Assembly: GCA_040905865.1 (NCBI GenBank)
Contig: JBBDQU010000078.1
Location: 1-64,000, forward strand
Direction: 5' to 3'
Length of the DNA stretch: 64,000 nucleotides
Origin: Alphaproteobacteria bacterium
Lineage (GTDB): Bacteria; Pseudomonadota; Alphaproteobacteria; UBA8366; GCA-2717185
The position numbers and the translations under genes are program-made. Below, in pieces: positions 28,302 to 39,195 of the stretch. The number at the start of each line of letters is the position of its first letter. The stretch's first letter is position 1. Below the pieces are notes generated by a model. The model saw nothing but the letters and a program-made list of their open reading frames with translations. It made no database searches and was not told the origin of the DNA.

Positions 28302-29206
28302 GCGGCGTTCTCCACCATCCATGTGACCAGCTCGCCGAACGGCATGCCTGCATGGGCGGCCTGTTCGGGAACGAGCGACAGCGGCGTCATGCCCGGCTGG
28401 GTATTCAGTTCCAGCATGTAGAGCTGCCCCGGTTCGCCCGCCGTGTCGTCGTAACGGAAATCCGAACGGCTGACGCCCTGGCATCCCAGGGTGCGGTGCG
28501 CCGTGACGGCGTATTCCATGGCCAGACGGGCGACGTCATCGGGAATCGGCGCCGGGCAGAGATGAACGGTCTTCCCTTCGGTATATTTCGACTCGTAGTC
28601 GTAGAACCCGGTCAGCGGCCGCAACTCCGTTACCCCCAGCGCCCTGTCGCCCATTACGGCGACGGTCAACTCGCGGCCGGGGATGAATGTCTCGACAAGC
28701 GCCGTATCGCCGAAGGGCCATTCACGGGTTGGAACCCGGTTGTCGCCGGGTCGAACGATGTACACGCCGACACTCGACCCTTCGTCATTCGGCTTGATCA
28801 CATAGGGCGGTTCAAGGTCGGTGCAGGCGCTGATCTGATCCAGCGTCATGACCCGGCCGTCGGGACAGGGAATTCCCTTCGCGCCGAACAGGATCTTCGC
28901 CTTCTGCTTGTCCATGGCGACGGCGGAGGCGAGGACGCCGGAATGGGTGTAGGGAATGCCGAGAAGATCCAGCAGCCCCTGTATCTTGCCGTCCTCGCCA
29001 TGGCGGCCGTGCAAGGCGTTGAAAACGACATCCGGCTTTTGCGTTATCAGGGCGGCGATCATGGCCTGGATGTCGCCGGTGACATCGATGCAGGCGATCC
29101 GGAAGCCGCATTTACGCAACGCGTCGGCACAGGCCTTGCCGGTGACAAGCGATACCTCCCGCTCTGCCGACGTGCCGCCCATCAAAACCGCAACGGATTT
29201 CTTCAT
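28289..29206 (-). CDS. ddl: D-alanine--D-alanine ligase
   Basis: A 305-residue ATP-grasp ligase making D-Ala-D-Ala for peptidoglycan. Visible are VLMGGTSAEREVSLVTG at the N-terminus, the ATP-grasp PPYVIKPNDEGSSVGV lysine loop, GVSRSDFRYD and the metal-binding LYMLELNTQPGMTPLSL. The start at ATG 29206 overlaps the murB stop codon by four bases. Length matches DdlB. Confidence 0.95.
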   Translation of the reverse strand: MKKSVAVLMGGTSAEREVSLVTGKACADALRKCGFRIACIDVTGDIQAMIAALITQKPDVVFNALHGRHGEDGKIQGLLDLLGIPYTHSGVLASAVAMDKQKAKILFGAKGIPCPDGRVMTLDQISACTDLEPPYVIKPNDEGSSVGVYIVRPGDNRVPTREWPFGDTALVETFIPGRELTVAVMGDRALGVTELRPLTGFYDYESKYTEGKTVHLCPAPIPDDVARLAMEYAVTAHRTLGCQGVSRSDFRYDDTAGEPGQLYMLELNTQPGMTPLSLVPEQAAHAGMPFGELVTWMVENAACDS

Positions 29207-30159
29207 GCCGCACCGCCATTGGCCGTATGGCCTGGAATGACCGAAGCCGGCTGGCCGATGCGCTGGATTTCCCATTCCAGCAGAACACCGGAATTATCCT
29301 GAACCCGTTGCCGGACAGTCTCGCCCAGCACCTCGATATCGGCGGCGCATGCCGCACCGGTATTGATCAGGAAGTTGCAATGCTGCTCGGATACCTGCGC
29401 ACCGCCGATGCGTAATCCCCGGCAACCTGCCTGGTCGATCAGTTCCCAGGCCTTGATTCCCTCCGGATTCTTGAAGGTGGAGCCGCCAGTCTGGGTGCGC
29501 ACCGGCTGGGTTTGCGTCCGCGCTTCGGAAATTTCCGCCATGCGGGCCGCGATAGCGTCCCTGTCGCCGGGGGCAATCCGAAGCTCGGCACGGACAAAGA
29601 CCCAGTCATCCGGCACCTGGCTGTGACGGTATGAGAATCCCATCGCTTCGCAGCTCAGGACATTCAGGACGCCGGCGGGATCGATCGCCCGGGTGCGGAT
29701 GACGACATCCCGGGTTTCCCGCTGATAGGCGCCGGCATTCATACGCAGGATGCCGCCGACGGAGCCGGGAATGCCCGACAGGAATTCCAGGCCCGCGAAT
29801 CCTTCGCGCTGTGCCGTGCGCGCCACGTTAATCGCCAGCGCCGCGGCGCCTGCCGCAATGGTCTCTTCCTCGATTGAAATGCGCGAAAACGCCCGCCCAA
29901 GCCGGATCACCACGCCGGGCACGCCGCCATCCCGGACAAGCAGATTGGAGCCGACGCCGATAATCGTGACCGGGATATCGCGCGGCTTCTCGGCGAGAAA
30001 ATACCGCAGGTCATATTCGTCCGCGGGTTCGAACATGACCTCCGCCGGGCCGCCGACCTTGAACCAGACGATTCGCGACAGCGGATAGTTTTCCCTGTAG
30101 GCGCCGCGAATTTGCGGCAGACGGTCAACAAGTCTCGGATTGCCGGTCATGACATTCAT
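29203..30159 (-). CDS. murB: UDP-N-acetylenolpyruvoylglucosamine reductase
   Basis: A 318-residue FAD-dependent reductase that makes UDP-MurNAc. FAD-binding segments [25 protein letters not shown] and GIPGSVGG are present, as are the Tyr in SYRHSQ and the proton-donor Ser in [14 protein letters not shown]. The C-terminal substrate-binding domain ends with [15 protein letters not shown]. It overlaps murC and ddl by four bases each, so it is tightly coupled within the dcw cluster. Confidence 0.95.
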   Translation of the reverse strand: MNVMTGNPRLVDRLPQIRGAYRENYPLSRIVWFKVGGPAEVMFEPADEYDLRYFLAEKPRDIPVTIIGVGSNLLVRDGGVPGVVIRLGRAFSRISIEEETIAAGAAALAINVARTAQREGFAGLEFLSGIPGSVGGILRMNAGAYQRETRDVVIRTRAIDPAGVLNVLSCEAMGFSYRHSQVPDDWVFVRAELRIAPGDRDAIAARMAEISEARTQTQPVRTQTGGSTFKNPEGIKAWELIDQAGCRGLRIGGAQVSEQHCNFLINTGAACAADIEVLGETVRQRVQDNSGVLLEWEIQRIGQPASVIPGHTANGGAA

Positions 30160-31583
30160 TGCCCCGTCTCCGCCGGCGCGTCCGACAGCTGACGTAAAGC
30201 GCCGGGCAGGTCATTGGCCCAGTTGCTGATCGATCCGGCGCCGAGACAGACCACAAGGTCGCCCGGCGCGGCCATTTCGCGGACCAGCGCGGGCAGATCG
30301 GCAGGATCGTCCAGCGGCGAAACCTGACGGTGTCCGTGGGTGCGCAATCCCTGGATCAGCGCATCGCGGTTGATTCCTTCGATCGGCGCCTCACCGGCCG
30401 GGTATACATTGGCGACGATAACCGAGTCCGCATCGTTGAAGCAGGCGCAGAATTCCTCGAACAGATCCTTCAGGCGGGAATAGCGGTGGGGCTGGACCAC
30501 GGCGATGACACGGCGACGGGTCACCGCGCGCGCGGCTTTCAGGACCGCCGCGATTTCCACCGGGTGATGGCCGTAGTCGTCGATTATGGTGACGCCTCCG
30601 GTTTCGCCCGTTTTCGTGAAACGCCGCTTTACGCCGCTGAAATCCTTCAGCCCGCGCGCGATTGCTTCGTCACTGATCCCCATCTCGTTCGCGACGGCGA
30701 TGGCGGCCAGGGCGTTCAGCATGTTGTAGGCGCCGAACATCGGCAGTTCGATCCTCTTCAGCACACGGGCCCGGTCGTCGCGCGAATCGATCACGACATC
30801 GAAGGTGACGCCGGCGGGACCTGTTTGCAGATTTTCGCCGCGGATTTCCGCCTGCGGGTTTGTGCCATAGGTCACAAGCCGACGGCTGCTGATCTGACCG
30901 ATCAGCGTCTGCACGTCGGAATCGTCAATGCACAGCGCGGCGAATCCGTAGAAGGGTATGTTCTGCACGAAGGTTCGGAACGCTTCCTTCTCCGCATCGA
31001 AACCGCCATAGAAATCAAGGTGCTCCGGATCCATATTGGTCACGATGGCGATGGTTGCCGGCAGTTTGGTGAAGGTGCCGTCGGATTCGTCCGCTTCCAC
31101 GACCATCCAGTCGCCATCGCCCAGGCGCGCATTGGTGCCGTAGGCGTTGATGATGCCGCCATTGATGACGGTCGGGTCCAGTTCCGCTGCTTCAAGCAGG
31201 GCGGCGACCATCGAAGTGGTTGTGGTCTTGCCATGGGTGCCGCCGATGGCGATCGACCATTTCAGGCGCATCAGTTCACCCAGCATTTCCGCGCGGCGGA
31301 CAACCGGAATCATGCGCGCCAGCGCCTCGGTCATTTCGGGGTTTTCCGGCCTGATGGCCGACGAGACCACGACGACCTGCGCATCCGTGACATTGTCCGC
31401 CGCGTGGCCGACAATGACCTGAATGCCGAGTTTGCGCAGTCGGGCGACATTGGCGCCTTCCGCGACATCGCTGCCCTGCACCTGATAACCGAGGTTATGC
31501 AGGATCTCGGCGATCCCGGACATGCCGATGCCGCCAATACCGATGAAGTGAATCAGGCCGATGGACAGGGGCATCGCTCTCAT
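30156..31583 (-). CDS. murC: UDP-N-acetylmuramate--L-alanine ligase
   Basis: A 475-residue Mur ligase adding L-Ala to UDP-MurNAc. It has the N-terminal Rossmann-like [18 protein letters not shown], the ATP-binding [12 protein letters not shown] and the [10 protein letters not shown] of the C-terminal region. The start is ATG 31583, which overlaps the murG stop codon (ATGA); the much longer upstream frame is the shadow of murG. Confidence 0.96.
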   Translation of the reverse strand: MRAMPLSIGLIHFIGIGGIGMSGIAEILHNLGYQVQGSDVAEGANVARLRKLGIQVIVGHAADNVTDAQVVVVSSAIRPENPEMTEALARMIPVVRRAEMLGELMRLKWSIAIGGTHGKTTTTSMVAALLEAAELDPTVINGGIINAYGTNARLGDGDWMVVEADESDGTFTKLPATIAIVTNMDPEHLDFYGGFDAEKEAFRTFVQNIPFYGFAALCIDDSDVQTLIGQISSRRLVTYGTNPQAEIRGENLQTGPAGVTFDVVIDSRDDRARVLKRIELPMFGAYNMLNALAAIAVANEMGISDEAIARGLKDFSGVKRRFTKTGETGGVTIIDDYGHHPVEIAAVLKAARAVTRRRVIAVVQPHRYSRLKDLFEEFCACFNDADSVIVANVYPAGEAPIEGINRDALIQGLRTHGHRQVSPLDDPADLPALVREMAAPGDLVVCLGAGSISNWANDLPGALRQLSDAPAETGQ

Positions 31584-32725
31584 GCGGCTTCCTCCCGCAG
31601 CGTGGCATGCGCGCCGTTTCCGTTTTCTCTGATGACGCCCAGGACCAGGTTTGCCAGCCGCTCGGCGGCTTCCGGCATTCCGGAACGCGCCGCGCAGCGC
31701 GCAGCCATTTCCAGCGTCGAGCTTACGGAAAAAAGCGATTTCAGCCGGTCGGACAGGACCGTTGGCGTAAAATCGCTGTCCGGAATCATCCAGGCGCCGC
31801 CGGAATCGCAAAACCGCGCCGCGTTCGCCGTCTGGTGATCGTCGATGGCGTGCGGATAGGGCACCAGTATGGCCGGCCGGCCGGCACAGGACAGTTCGGC
31901 CGTCGTGGATGCGCCGGCGCGGCAGATCACCAGATGCGCCTCGCTGAGGCGTCCGGGGATGTCGTTGAAGAACGGCGCAAGGACAGCTTCCGTCTCCGTC
32001 CGCGCATAGGCGGCCCGGACGGAATCGATATCCTCCCGGCGGCATTGCTGGGTAATGCGGATTCGCCTGCGCAAACCGTCCGGCAGGGCCGCCAGCGCCT
32101 CGGGAACGACTTTTGAAAAAATCGACGCGCCCTGGCTGCCACCCGTGACGAGCATATGGATCGGCGATTCCGCATCCAGCGGCGGATACGGATTGTTCCG
32201 GATCGCCAGAATTTCGGGTCGGACAGGATTCCCCGTCCAGACGGTTCGTTCCAGATCCGCATCGCGCAGGAATGCCGTGGTCTTGAAGGCGGTAGCGATC
32301 CGGCTGGCACGTGGCGCGAGCACGCGATTGGCGCGGCCCAGAACGGCATTCTGTTCGTGGATCACCGTCTTGATCTTCAGGTGCGAAGCCGCCAGCATGG
32401 TCGGAATTGTCGGGTATCCGCCGAAGCCGACAACCACATCCGGTTTCATGTCGCGAAGCAGGTTCCGCGACTGGAAAAAGCCGATCGCGAGCCGGAACAG
32501 GGCGACACCTTTCGTAAGGGGGCCGCGCCCGCTGATGCCGGCGGCCTGGATAAAGCGGGTTTCAACGCCGGCGAATGATTCGCCGTAGGAATTGCCGCGC
32601 CGGTCCGTGATCAGGGCCAGCCTGTGACCCTGCGCCAACAGGTTTTCGGCCAGCGCCTGGGCGGGAAAAACATGGCCGCCCGTACCGCCGCTGGACAGGA
32701 TGATCAGCTTGCCGTCTGCAGTCAT
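31580..32725 (-). CDS. murG: UDP-GlcNAc:lipid I transferase MurG
   Basis: A 381-residue GT-B glycosyltransferase that converts lipid I to lipid II on the cytoplasmic membrane face. G-loop 1 [12 protein letters not shown] and G-loop 2 [12 protein letters not shown] are intact, as is the donor-binding [27 protein letters not shown] 32725 overlaps the ftsW stop by four bases; the frame upstream of it is a shadow of ftsW. Confidence 0.96.
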   Translation of the reverse strand: MTADGKLIILSSGGTGGHVFPAQALAENLLAQGHRLALITDRRGNSYGESFAGVETRFIQAAGISGRGPLTKGVALFRLAIGFFQSRNLLRDMKPDVVVGFGGYPTIPTMLAASHLKIKTVIHEQNAVLGRANRVLAPRASRIATAFKTTAFLRDADLERTVWTGNPVRPEILAIRNNPYPPLDAESPIHMLVTGGSQGASIFSKVVPEALAALPDGLRRRIRITQQCRREDIDSVRAAYARTETEAVLAPFFNDIPGRLSEAHLVICRAGASTTAELSCAGRPAILVPYPHAIDDHQTANAARFCDSGGAWMIPDSDFTPTVLSDRLKSLFSVSSTLEMAARCAARSGMPEAAERLANLVLGVIRENGNGAHATLREEAA

Positions 32726-33840
32726 CGCTGGCTCCCCGGACGGCGGCGGGTCAGCGCCAGCAGCATTCCCATGCCGAGGCCGAGCGCCAGGAGCGACGAT
32801 CCGCCATAGGAAATGAAGGGTAGGGTCATGCCCTTGGTCGGCATCAGGTTGACGGTCGAGGCCATGTTGATGATGGCCTGCAGGGCGAACTGCACGATCA
32901 GGCCGGTTGCCGCCAGCACGATGAAAAGATCCGTATCCGCCAGCACCCGGACGAGGCCGCGCAGGATGATAAAGACGAACAGGGCGATTATGATGAAACA
33001 GGCCAGCAGGCCGAATTCCTCGCCGGCGACAGCAAAAATGAAATCGGCATGGGCGTCGGGCAGAAACGCTTTTGCCGTTCCCTCGCCGGCGCCGCGGCCC
33101 AGCAACCCGCCATTCAGGAACGCCTCCATCGCCCGGTCGATCTGGTAACTGTCTCCCGAGGCCGGATCGAGGAACCGGTCGATCCGGCTGCTGACATGGG
33201 GAAAGACGAAATAGGCGACAACCATCGCCAGGATTCCGGCAATGCCGATCATAAAGACCCAGCTCATCGAAAGCCCGGCCAGAAACCACTGGATAAACCA
33301 GATGGCGGTCACGACGATGGCCTGCCCGATATCGGGTTGCGCCAGCAACAGCGAGAGCACGATCAGATAGAGGACGCAGGATATCAGGTAGCCGGGAATA
33401 TCCTCGCCGAGGCGGCGGGCCGAAAACATCCAGGCCGCGACGACGGCAAAGGTCGGCTTGATGAATTCCGAGGGTTGCAGCGAAAAGCCCGCAATGATCA
33501 GCCAGCGCTGCGAACCCTTGATTTCCGGGCCGACAAGCAGCGTCAGGATCAGCAGGCCGATCGTGCCGGCGAAGGCGATGGCGCCGACCCGCCGGATATT
33601 GCGCGGTTCCAGCAGGGAGACCGCGATCATCAACGCGATGGCGGGCACGATCATCAACGCCTGCCGACGCACGAAATACAGCGAATCCAGGCCAATCCGC
33701 TCCGCAACCGGCGGGCTCGCCGCGACGGTGAGGACGAGGCCGAATGCGGTCAGCAGGCCGAAGCCCAGCAATGTCCAGTGATCGACGGTCCACCACCAAC
33801 GGCCCAGGATTGAGGTGTCGTCGCGCGCGATCGGCCTCAT
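32722..33840 (-). CDS. ftsW: septal peptidoglycan glycosyltransferase FtsW
   Basis: A 372-residue SEDS protein with about ten membrane helices. The SEDS signatures are visible: GSQRWLIIAGFSLQPSEFIKP, the QPDIGQA loop holding the putative catalytic Asp, and the C-terminal LPFISYGGSSLLALGLGMGM. It polymerises lipid II with FtsI at the septum. It lies between murD and murG with four-base overlaps on both sides. Confidence 0.95.
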   Translation of the reverse strand: MRPIARDDTSILGRWWWTVDHWTLLGFGLLTAFGLVLTVAASPPVAERIGLDSLYFVRRQALMIVPAIALMIAVSLLEPRNIRRVGAIAFAGTIGLLILTLLVGPEIKGSQRWLIIAGFSLQPSEFIKPTFAVVAAWMFSARRLGEDIPGYLISCVLYLIVLSLLLAQPDIGQAIVVTAIWFIQWFLAGLSMSWVFMIGIAGILAMVVAYFVFPHVSSRIDRFLDPASGDSYQIDRAMEAFLNGGLLGRGAGEGTAKAFLPDAHADFIFAVAGEEFGLLACFIIIALFVFIILRGLVRVLADTDLFIVLAATGLIVQFALQAIINMASTVNLMPTKGMTLPFISYGGSSLLALGLGMGMLLALTRRRPGSQR

Positions 33841-35225
33841 GGCGCCGCCTCCCCGGTCGTGGAGAGGCGCCGGACAAGGCGACCGAATTCACGGCCGCGT
33901 TCCTCGAAATTGGGAAACTGGTCGAAGGAGGCGCAGGCCGGCGACAGCAGGACCACCGCATCTTCCGGATGTTCCGAACTAACCGCCGCGTGGGCATCCT
34001 GTACTGCCTGCGCCAGGGTGCCTGAAACTTGCGTATCGATTTTGTCAGACAGCGCCGTATTGAACGCTTCCGCGGCCTCGCCAATCAGATAGGCGCGCCG
34101 GATGCGCGGCAGGAAGGGGGCTATGGCTTCCAGCCCGCCTTCCTTTGGCTTGCCGCCCGCGATCCAGTAAATCACGGGATAACTGCCAAGCGCCTTGGCG
34201 GCGGCTTCCGGGTTGGTCGCCTTGCTGTCGTTGACGTAGCGGACGCCGGCGATTGTGGCGACCAGTTCCTGGCGATGCGGCAGGCCGGGATAGCTGCGAA
34301 TGCCGGCCACGATATCCGCGCGGGCCAATCCGGCAGCCTGTGTCGCCGCATAGGCGGCGGCGGCATTCTGCGCATTGTGCGATCCCGGAAGCGTCTGGAC
34401 ATCGCCCAGATCCATGACAGCGACCCGTTCGCCGGCGACGTCGTCATACAGGATGCCGTCTTCGGCATAGACGCCGCCATCGGTTTTCCGGCTGCCGGAA
34501 ACCGCGATGACCGTCACCGCGGGATTGTCCCGCAATACGTCACAGGTGGCGGCGCTGTCCGGATCGTCGACCCCGACAATGGCGGTGCCGCGGCAATGCT
34601 GAAAAATCCGCCGTTTGGCCGCTTTGTAGCCTTCCATGCCGCCGTGGCGGTCAAGATGATCCGGCGTGATATTGAGCAGAATCGCGATATCGAACGCCGC
34701 CGATGGCATCAGTTCAAGCTGGAAGGACGACAGTTCCAGCACATAGGTGCCGGATTGGCCCAGAGAGGCCAGGTCGAGTGCCGGCGTGCCCAGGTTGCCG
34801 CCGACCTGGACCGGTTGTTTCGCGGTTTCCAGGATGTGACCGATCAGGGCCGTCGTCGTCGATTTCCCATTGGTTCCGGTGATACCGATATAGCGTGCAT
34901 CCCGTTCGGCGCGGGCCAGCAGTTCGATATCGCCGACGATTTCGGTGCCCTGCGCCCGGGCGCGCGCCGCAACCGGGTGGGGTGCGGGGAAGGTGTGGGG
35001 AATGCCGGGGCTGAGCACCAGCGAGTCGACATCCTTCCACAACCCGTTGGTCAGGCTGGTGACCGTTATGCCGGCGGCTTCGGCCTCGGCGCGACGATCG
35101 CTGCTGTCATCCCAGGCATATACCTGCGCGCCGCTGGCCAGCAGCGCCCTGGCGGTGGACAGGCCGGATTTGCCCAGCCCCATGACCGCGATGGTTTTGC
35201 CTGATGTGGAAGGAATCCGGATCAT
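33837..35225 (-). CDS. murD: UDP-MurNAc-L-Ala--D-Glu ligase
   Basis: A 462-residue Mur ligase adding D-Glu. It has the N-terminal VMGLGKSGLSTARAL, ATP-binding GITGTNGKSTTTALIGH, and the C-terminal NDSKATNPEAAAKAL with the Lys/Asn typical of MurD. ATG 35225 was chosen, five bases after the mraY stop; a longer frame exists only as a shadow of mraY. The stop overlaps the ftsW start by four bases. Confidence 0.95.
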   Translation of the reverse strand: MIRIPSTSGKTIAVMGLGKSGLSTARALLASGAQVYAWDDSSDRRAEAEAAGITVTSLTNGLWKDVDSLVLSPGIPHTFPAPHPVAARARAQGTEIVGDIELLARAERDARYIGITGTNGKSTTTALIGHILETAKQPVQVGGNLGTPALDLASLGQSGTYVLELSSFQLELMPSAAFDIAILLNITPDHLDRHGGMEGYKAAKRRIFQHCRGTAIVGVDDPDSAATCDVLRDNPAVTVIAVSGSRKTDGGVYAEDGILYDDVAGERVAVMDLGDVQTLPGSHNAQNAAAAYAATQAAGLARADIVAGIRSYPGLPHRQELVATIAGVRYVNDSKATNPEAAAKALGSYPVIYWIAGGKPKEGGLEAIAPFLPRIRRAYLIGEAAEAFNTALSDKIDTQVSGTLAQAVQDAHAAVSSEHPEDAVVLLSPACASFDQFPNFEERGREFGRLVRRLSTTGEAAP

Positions 35226-35230
35226 CGCGC

Positions 35231-36316
35231 CTACCTCAGCTTCAGTGTGGAGAGGCCGACAAGGGCGAGAACGATGGCGATAATCCAGAACCGGATGACG
35301 ATGGTCGATTCGGCCCATCCCTTCTTTTCGAAGTGATGGTGCAGCGGCGCCATGGCGAAGACCCGCTTGCCGGTCAGCCTGAACGACGCGACCTGCACGA
35401 TGACCGAGACTGTCTCCAGGACAAACAGGCCGCCGACAATGGCCAGTACGATTTCATGCTTGGTCACGACGCTGATCGCGCCGAGCGCGCCGCCGACCGC
35501 GAGCGACCCCGTATCGCCCATGAAGACCATGGCGGGCGGGGCGTTGAACCACAGGAAACCCAGGCTTGCACCGACCATCGCGCCCGCGAACACGGCGAGT
35601 TCGCCGGCGCCGGCGATGTAATGGATTTGCAGGTAGTTCGAATAAACCGTGCTGCCCACCAGATAGGCGATAAATCCGAAACAGCCGGCGGCGATCATCA
35701 CGGGCACGATGGCCAGCCCGTCCAGCCCGTCGGTCAGGTTGACGGAATTGGAGGCGCCGATCATCACGAAGGCGGCGAAGGGAACGAAGACCCAGCCGAG
35801 ATTGATCAGAACGCTTTTGAAGAACGGCACGACCAGGGCATCGTTCAGCGGCGGCTGCGTCAGTTGCAGGACCCAGATTGCGGCGGCGACGGAAATCAGC
35901 AACTGAAACAGCAGCTTCAACCTGCCGGATAGGCCCTTTGAATTTTTGCGCGACAGCTTCAGATAATCGTCGGCAAAGCCCACCGCGCCGAATCCGATCG
36001 TGACGAACAGGACAATCCAGACATAGACGTTGCTGGAATCGGCCCAGAGGATGGTGCTGATCGTGATCGACAGCAGGATCAGGAAGCCGCCCATCGTCGG
36101 CGTGCCGATTTTTTTCAGATGGGTATCCGGAACGTCTTCGCGGATGTTGTTGGCCGCCCGCTGCCGGCTTTTCAGCCAGTTGATGACTCTGGGCCCGAAC
36201 AGGAAGCTGATGATCAGCGCGGTCATGATCGCGCCGCCGGTCCGGAATGTCAGATAGCGGAACAGGTTGAACGCCAGAAAATCTTCCGAGAACGGCACGA
36301 GGAAATTGTAGAGCAT
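35231..36316 (-). CDS. mraY: phospho-MurNAc-pentapeptide transferase
   Basis: A 361-residue polytopic enzyme that makes lipid I from UDP-MurNAc-pentapeptide and undecaprenyl phosphate. About ten hydrophobic helices are seen. Conserved motifs are [14 protein letters not shown] (catalytic Asp pair), [21 protein letters not shown] and [13 protein letters not shown]. The length equals the E. coli enzyme to within a few residues. It is separated from murF by three bases. Confidence 0.97.
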   Translation of the reverse strand: MLYNFLVPFSEDFLAFNLFRYLTFRTGGAIMTALIISFLFGPRVINWLKSRQRAANNIREDVPDTHLKKIGTPTMGGFLILLSITISTILWADSSNVYVWIVLFVTIGFGAVGFADDYLKLSRKNSKGLSGRLKLLFQLLISVAAAIWVLQLTQPPLNDALVVPFFKSVLINLGWVFVPFAAFVMIGASNSVNLTDGLDGLAIVPVMIAAGCFGFIAYLVGSTVYSNYLQIHYIAGAGELAVFAGAMVGASLGFLWFNAPPAMVFMGDTGSLAVGGALGAISVVTKHEIVLAIVGGLFVLETVSVIVQVASFRLTGKRVFAMAPLHHHFEKKGWAESTIVIRFWIIAIVLALVGLSTLKLR

Positions 36317-36319
36317 CGC

Positions 36320-37726
36320 CTAGCGCCCTCCTGCCATTGCTTCGGCATCGGCATCGCGATCCAGCGCCGCCAGCGCCGCAACGACCGGCGCCATATTGCT
36401 GCCAAATGACCCCTTGACCATCACGACGTCGCCGGGACGGATCGCATCGCGGACAATCGGCAGGATCGCGGCGCTGTCGCTGCCATGCGCGGCGCACCGG
36501 TCATGTCCCAGCGCCGCAGCCAGATGGGCCATGTTTTCGCCCGCGAGAAAGACGAGATCGATATTGTTGCCGGTGATGCTTTCCGCCAGCCCGGCATGCA
36601 GTTCAGGCGCCTGCGGCCCCAGCTCCCGCATGTCGCCCAGCACCGCGATGCGGCGACCCGGCGCCGTGCCCAGCACGTCGAACGCCACCCGCATAGAGGC
36701 GGGGCTGGCATTATAGCTTTCGTCGATCAGCAGGAAGCTGCCGCCATCGAGGCGGACATTCGTTCGCGACCCCCGGCCCTTTGGCGGGGAAACGTCCGTC
36801 AACGCCGCCATCGCGGCATCGACATCCGCGTCCAGCGCGGTGACGGCGGCCAGGACGGAGAGGCTGTTCAGCGCCCAGTGGCGGCCCGGCGCGCCAATTG
36901 TATACGTAACGTCCCGATCCGGAATGCGGGCGGAAACCCGGCTGTGCGCCGGCTGGACGTCGGCGGCAGCGAGCCGGAAATCCGCCATGTCATGGACACC
37001 GAAGGTCAGGATATTGCGAATGCCCGCCGCGTCCGCATGGCGGCGCAGGCGTTCGAAATGACGGTTGTCACGGTTCAGTACGGCGGTGCCATCGCGGTCC
37101 ATGCCGGTGAAAATTTCCGCCTTGGCGTCCGCAATTCCTTCCTCGGAATCGAAGAATTCCAGATGGGCCGATTCCACATTGGTGATAATCGCAACCTCCG
37201 GGTGGGCCAGCCGGGAGAGCGGCGCGATTTCGCCGGGCGCGCTCATGCCCATTTCGAATACGCCAAACCTTGCGTCGCGCGGCAGTCGCGCGAGACTGAG
37301 CGGCAGACCCCAATGGTTGTTGAGGTTGCCGCTGGTCGCGGTGGTTTTGCCCTGCCGGCCGAGCACCAGCGCAAGGGCGTCCTTCGTGCCGGTTTTTCCT
37401 GCGCTGCCGGTAACGGCGACGATTCTGGCGGCGCTGCGATCACGCGCGTGACGGGCCAGCGCGGTCATGCCGTTCTCGGTATCGGGCACCGTCAGCAGCG
37501 GTCCGCCATGGTCCACCGAATCCGCCACCATGGCGGCCGCGGCGCCGGCGGAAAATGCGTCACGGACATAGGCATGGCCGTCCATGTTCGGGCCCTTTAT
37601 GGCAATGAACAGATCGCCGGCCTGCACCGTACGGCTGTCGATGGACACGCCGGATGCCTGCCAGGATGTCGTAGTCCTGCCGCCGGTGGCCTGGGCCGCT
37701 TCGTTGGATGTCCACAGCGCGGTCAT
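36320..37726 (-). CDS. murF: UDP-MurNAc-tripeptide--D-Ala-D-Ala ligase
   Basis: A 468-residue Mur ligase adding the D-Ala-D-Ala made by Ddl. It shows the N-terminal SIDSRTVQAGDLFIAIKG, ATP-binding AVTGSAGKTGTKDAL, and FLLIDESYNASPASM, which contains the carbamoylated/ATP-contact region of the family. It begins four bases inside the murE end. The C-terminal domain includes VMVKGSFGSNM. Confidence 0.95.
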   Translation of the reverse strand: MTALWTSNEAAQATGGRTTTSWQASGVSIDSRTVQAGDLFIAIKGPNMDGHAYVRDAFSAGAAAAMVADSVDHGGPLLTVPDTENGMTALARHARDRSAARIVAVTGSAGKTGTKDALALVLGRQGKTTATSGNLNNHWGLPLSLARLPRDARFGVFEMGMSAPGEIAPLSRLAHPEVAIITNVESAHLEFFDSEEGIADAKAEIFTGMDRDGTAVLNRDNRHFERLRRHADAAGIRNILTFGVHDMADFRLAAADVQPAHSRVSARIPDRDVTYTIGAPGRHWALNSLSVLAAVTALDADVDAAMAALTDVSPPKGRGSRTNVRLDGGSFLLIDESYNASPASMRVAFDVLGTAPGRRIAVLGDMRELGPQAPELHAGLAESITGNNIDLVFLAGENMAHLAAALGHDRCAAHGSDSAAILPIVRDAIRPGDVVMVKGSFGSNMAPVVAALAALDRDADAEAMAGGR

Positions 37727-39195
37727 GCCGTAGCCCCGTCAATGTCGCGGATCGCGCCACGTGCGACCTCGATGTCGTCGAACGGCAGGATACGGGTGCC
37801 GATCGTCTGGCCCTGTTCATGGCCCTTGCCGGCAATGACCAGAACGTCGCCTGTCTCAAGCCCGGCAATGGCGGTTCGGATCGCTTCGCGCCGGTCGCCG
37901 ATATCCGTCGCCAGTGGGCAGGCGTCGAGGATTCCGCGCCGAATGGCCGCCGGAATTTCGCTGCGCGGATTATCGTCGGTGACGATGACCCTGTCGGCCA
38001 GGGCTGCGGCGATGGCGCCCATTTGCGGTCGTTTGCCTGCATCCCGGTCGCCGCCGCAACCGAATACCGTCACCAGCCGGCCGGCGGCATGGGCGCGCGC
38101 CGCGCCGAGTACGGTGGCCAGCGCGTCGGGCGTGTGCGCGTAGTCGACGATGACCGGCGCGCCGTTCGTTCTGTGTCCGACAATCTGCATGCGGCCCGCT
38201 ATGCCGTGCAATTGTGCCAAAAATGGGACCATGTCATCCATGTCCGCGCCGCACCCGGTAACCAGCGCGAGGGCGCAGAGCGCATTGGAAACCTGGAAAT
38301 TTCCCGGCAGGGGAAAGGCGACGTCGAATGGCCGGCCATGGACGGAAAGGGACAACCGCCAGCCGCCACCCTGCGCAACCGCGTTGACGCAGCGGATGTC
38401 TCCGCTTTTCCGACCGTAGGTCAGCAGGGTCAGATTACGGTGGCGCGCGATTCTGGCGACGGGTTCAAACAGGTCTGAATCGGCGTCAACCACAGCGACG
38501 CCGCCGTCGTCCACGAGTTCCGCGAACAGCCGCAGCTTGGCGTCGCGATAGGCGTCCATCGTTTTGTGATAATCCAGATGATCGCGCGTTATGTTGGTGA
38601 TCGCCGCGGCGGCGACACGCACGCCGTCCAGCCGGTACTGGTCGAGCCCGTGGCTCGACGCCTCGACAGCCAGGCGGTCGATATTGGCCATTTTCAACGC
38701 GGCGAGGGTTTCATGCAGCTTAACGGGATCCGGCGTCGTCAGTCCCGGACCGCCCGCCCATCCGGGCGCGGTGACGCCCAGCGTGCCCAGCGCGGCGGCG
38801 CGATGGCCCGCCAGCGTCCAGAATTGCTGCGCAAAATTCGCAACCGACGTCTTCCCGTTGGTGCCGGTTACCGCAACGATGGTGGCAGGCTGTTCTGGAA
38901 AGAAACGCGCCGCCATGAGAGCGAGGCGGCGGCGGGGATTCGGATCGATGATAACGGGCAGCGCGTCAGGGGCTTCCGCCGGACGGGAGCCGGGGGGCGC
39001 AAGAACCGCGGCGGCGCCGTTTCGTATTGCCTGCCCGATATAGTCGCGGCCGTCATGAACCGTACCGGGCAACGCCGCAAACAGAAATCCCGGGCGTACC
39101 TCGCGGCTGTCGGCGGTAAGGCCGATGATTTCGGTATCGGGCAGGATCGTCGCCGTCGTCACATTATCTCCGTTGACCAGCTCAGTAAGACGCAA
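37723..39195 (-). CDS. murE: UDP-MurNAc-L-Ala-D-Glu--meso-DAP ligase
   Basis: A 490-residue Mur ligase. The ATP loop is VTGTNGKTSVANF, and the DNPR motif (TDDNPRSEIP) marks selection of meso-diaminopimelate instead of lysine. No ATG fits the N-terminus. TTG 39195 gives the expected sequence MRLTELV and has GGGAGGGG about seven bases upstream, inside ftsI, which it overlaps by 14 bases. A longer frame upstream is a shadow of ftsI. It is coupled to murF by a four-base overlap. Confidence 0.95.
   Translation of the reverse strand: MRLTELVNGDNVTTATILPDTEIIGLTADSREVRPGFLFAALPGTVHDGRDYIGQAIRNGAAAVLAPPGSRPAEAPDALPVIIDPNPRRRLALMAARFFPEQPATIVAVTGTNGKTSVANFAQQFWTLAGHRAAALGTLGVTAPGWAGGPGLTTPDPVKLHETLAALKMANIDRLAVEASSHGLDQYRLDGVRVAAAAITNITRDHLDYHKTMDAYRDAKLRLFAELVDDGGVAVVDADSDLFEPVARIARHRNLTLLTYGRKSGDIRCVNAVAQGGGWRLSLSVHGRPFDVAFPLPGNFQVSNALCALALVTGCGADMDDMVPFLAQLHGIAGRMQIVGHRTNGAPVIVDYAHTPDALATVLGAARAHAAGRLVTVFGCGGDRDAGKRPQMGAIAAALADRVIVTDDNPRSEIPAAIRRGILDACPLATDIGDRREAIRTAIAGLETGDVLVIAGKGHEQGQTIGTRILPFDDIEVARGAIRDIDGATA

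Noticed and set aside
27376-28353. Long minus-strand frame overlapping ftsQ
   Set aside because: It reads a different frame of the ftsQ region, with Arg/Ala/Pro-rich sequence lacking any division-protein feature. ftsQ itself has clear POTRA and membrane segments.
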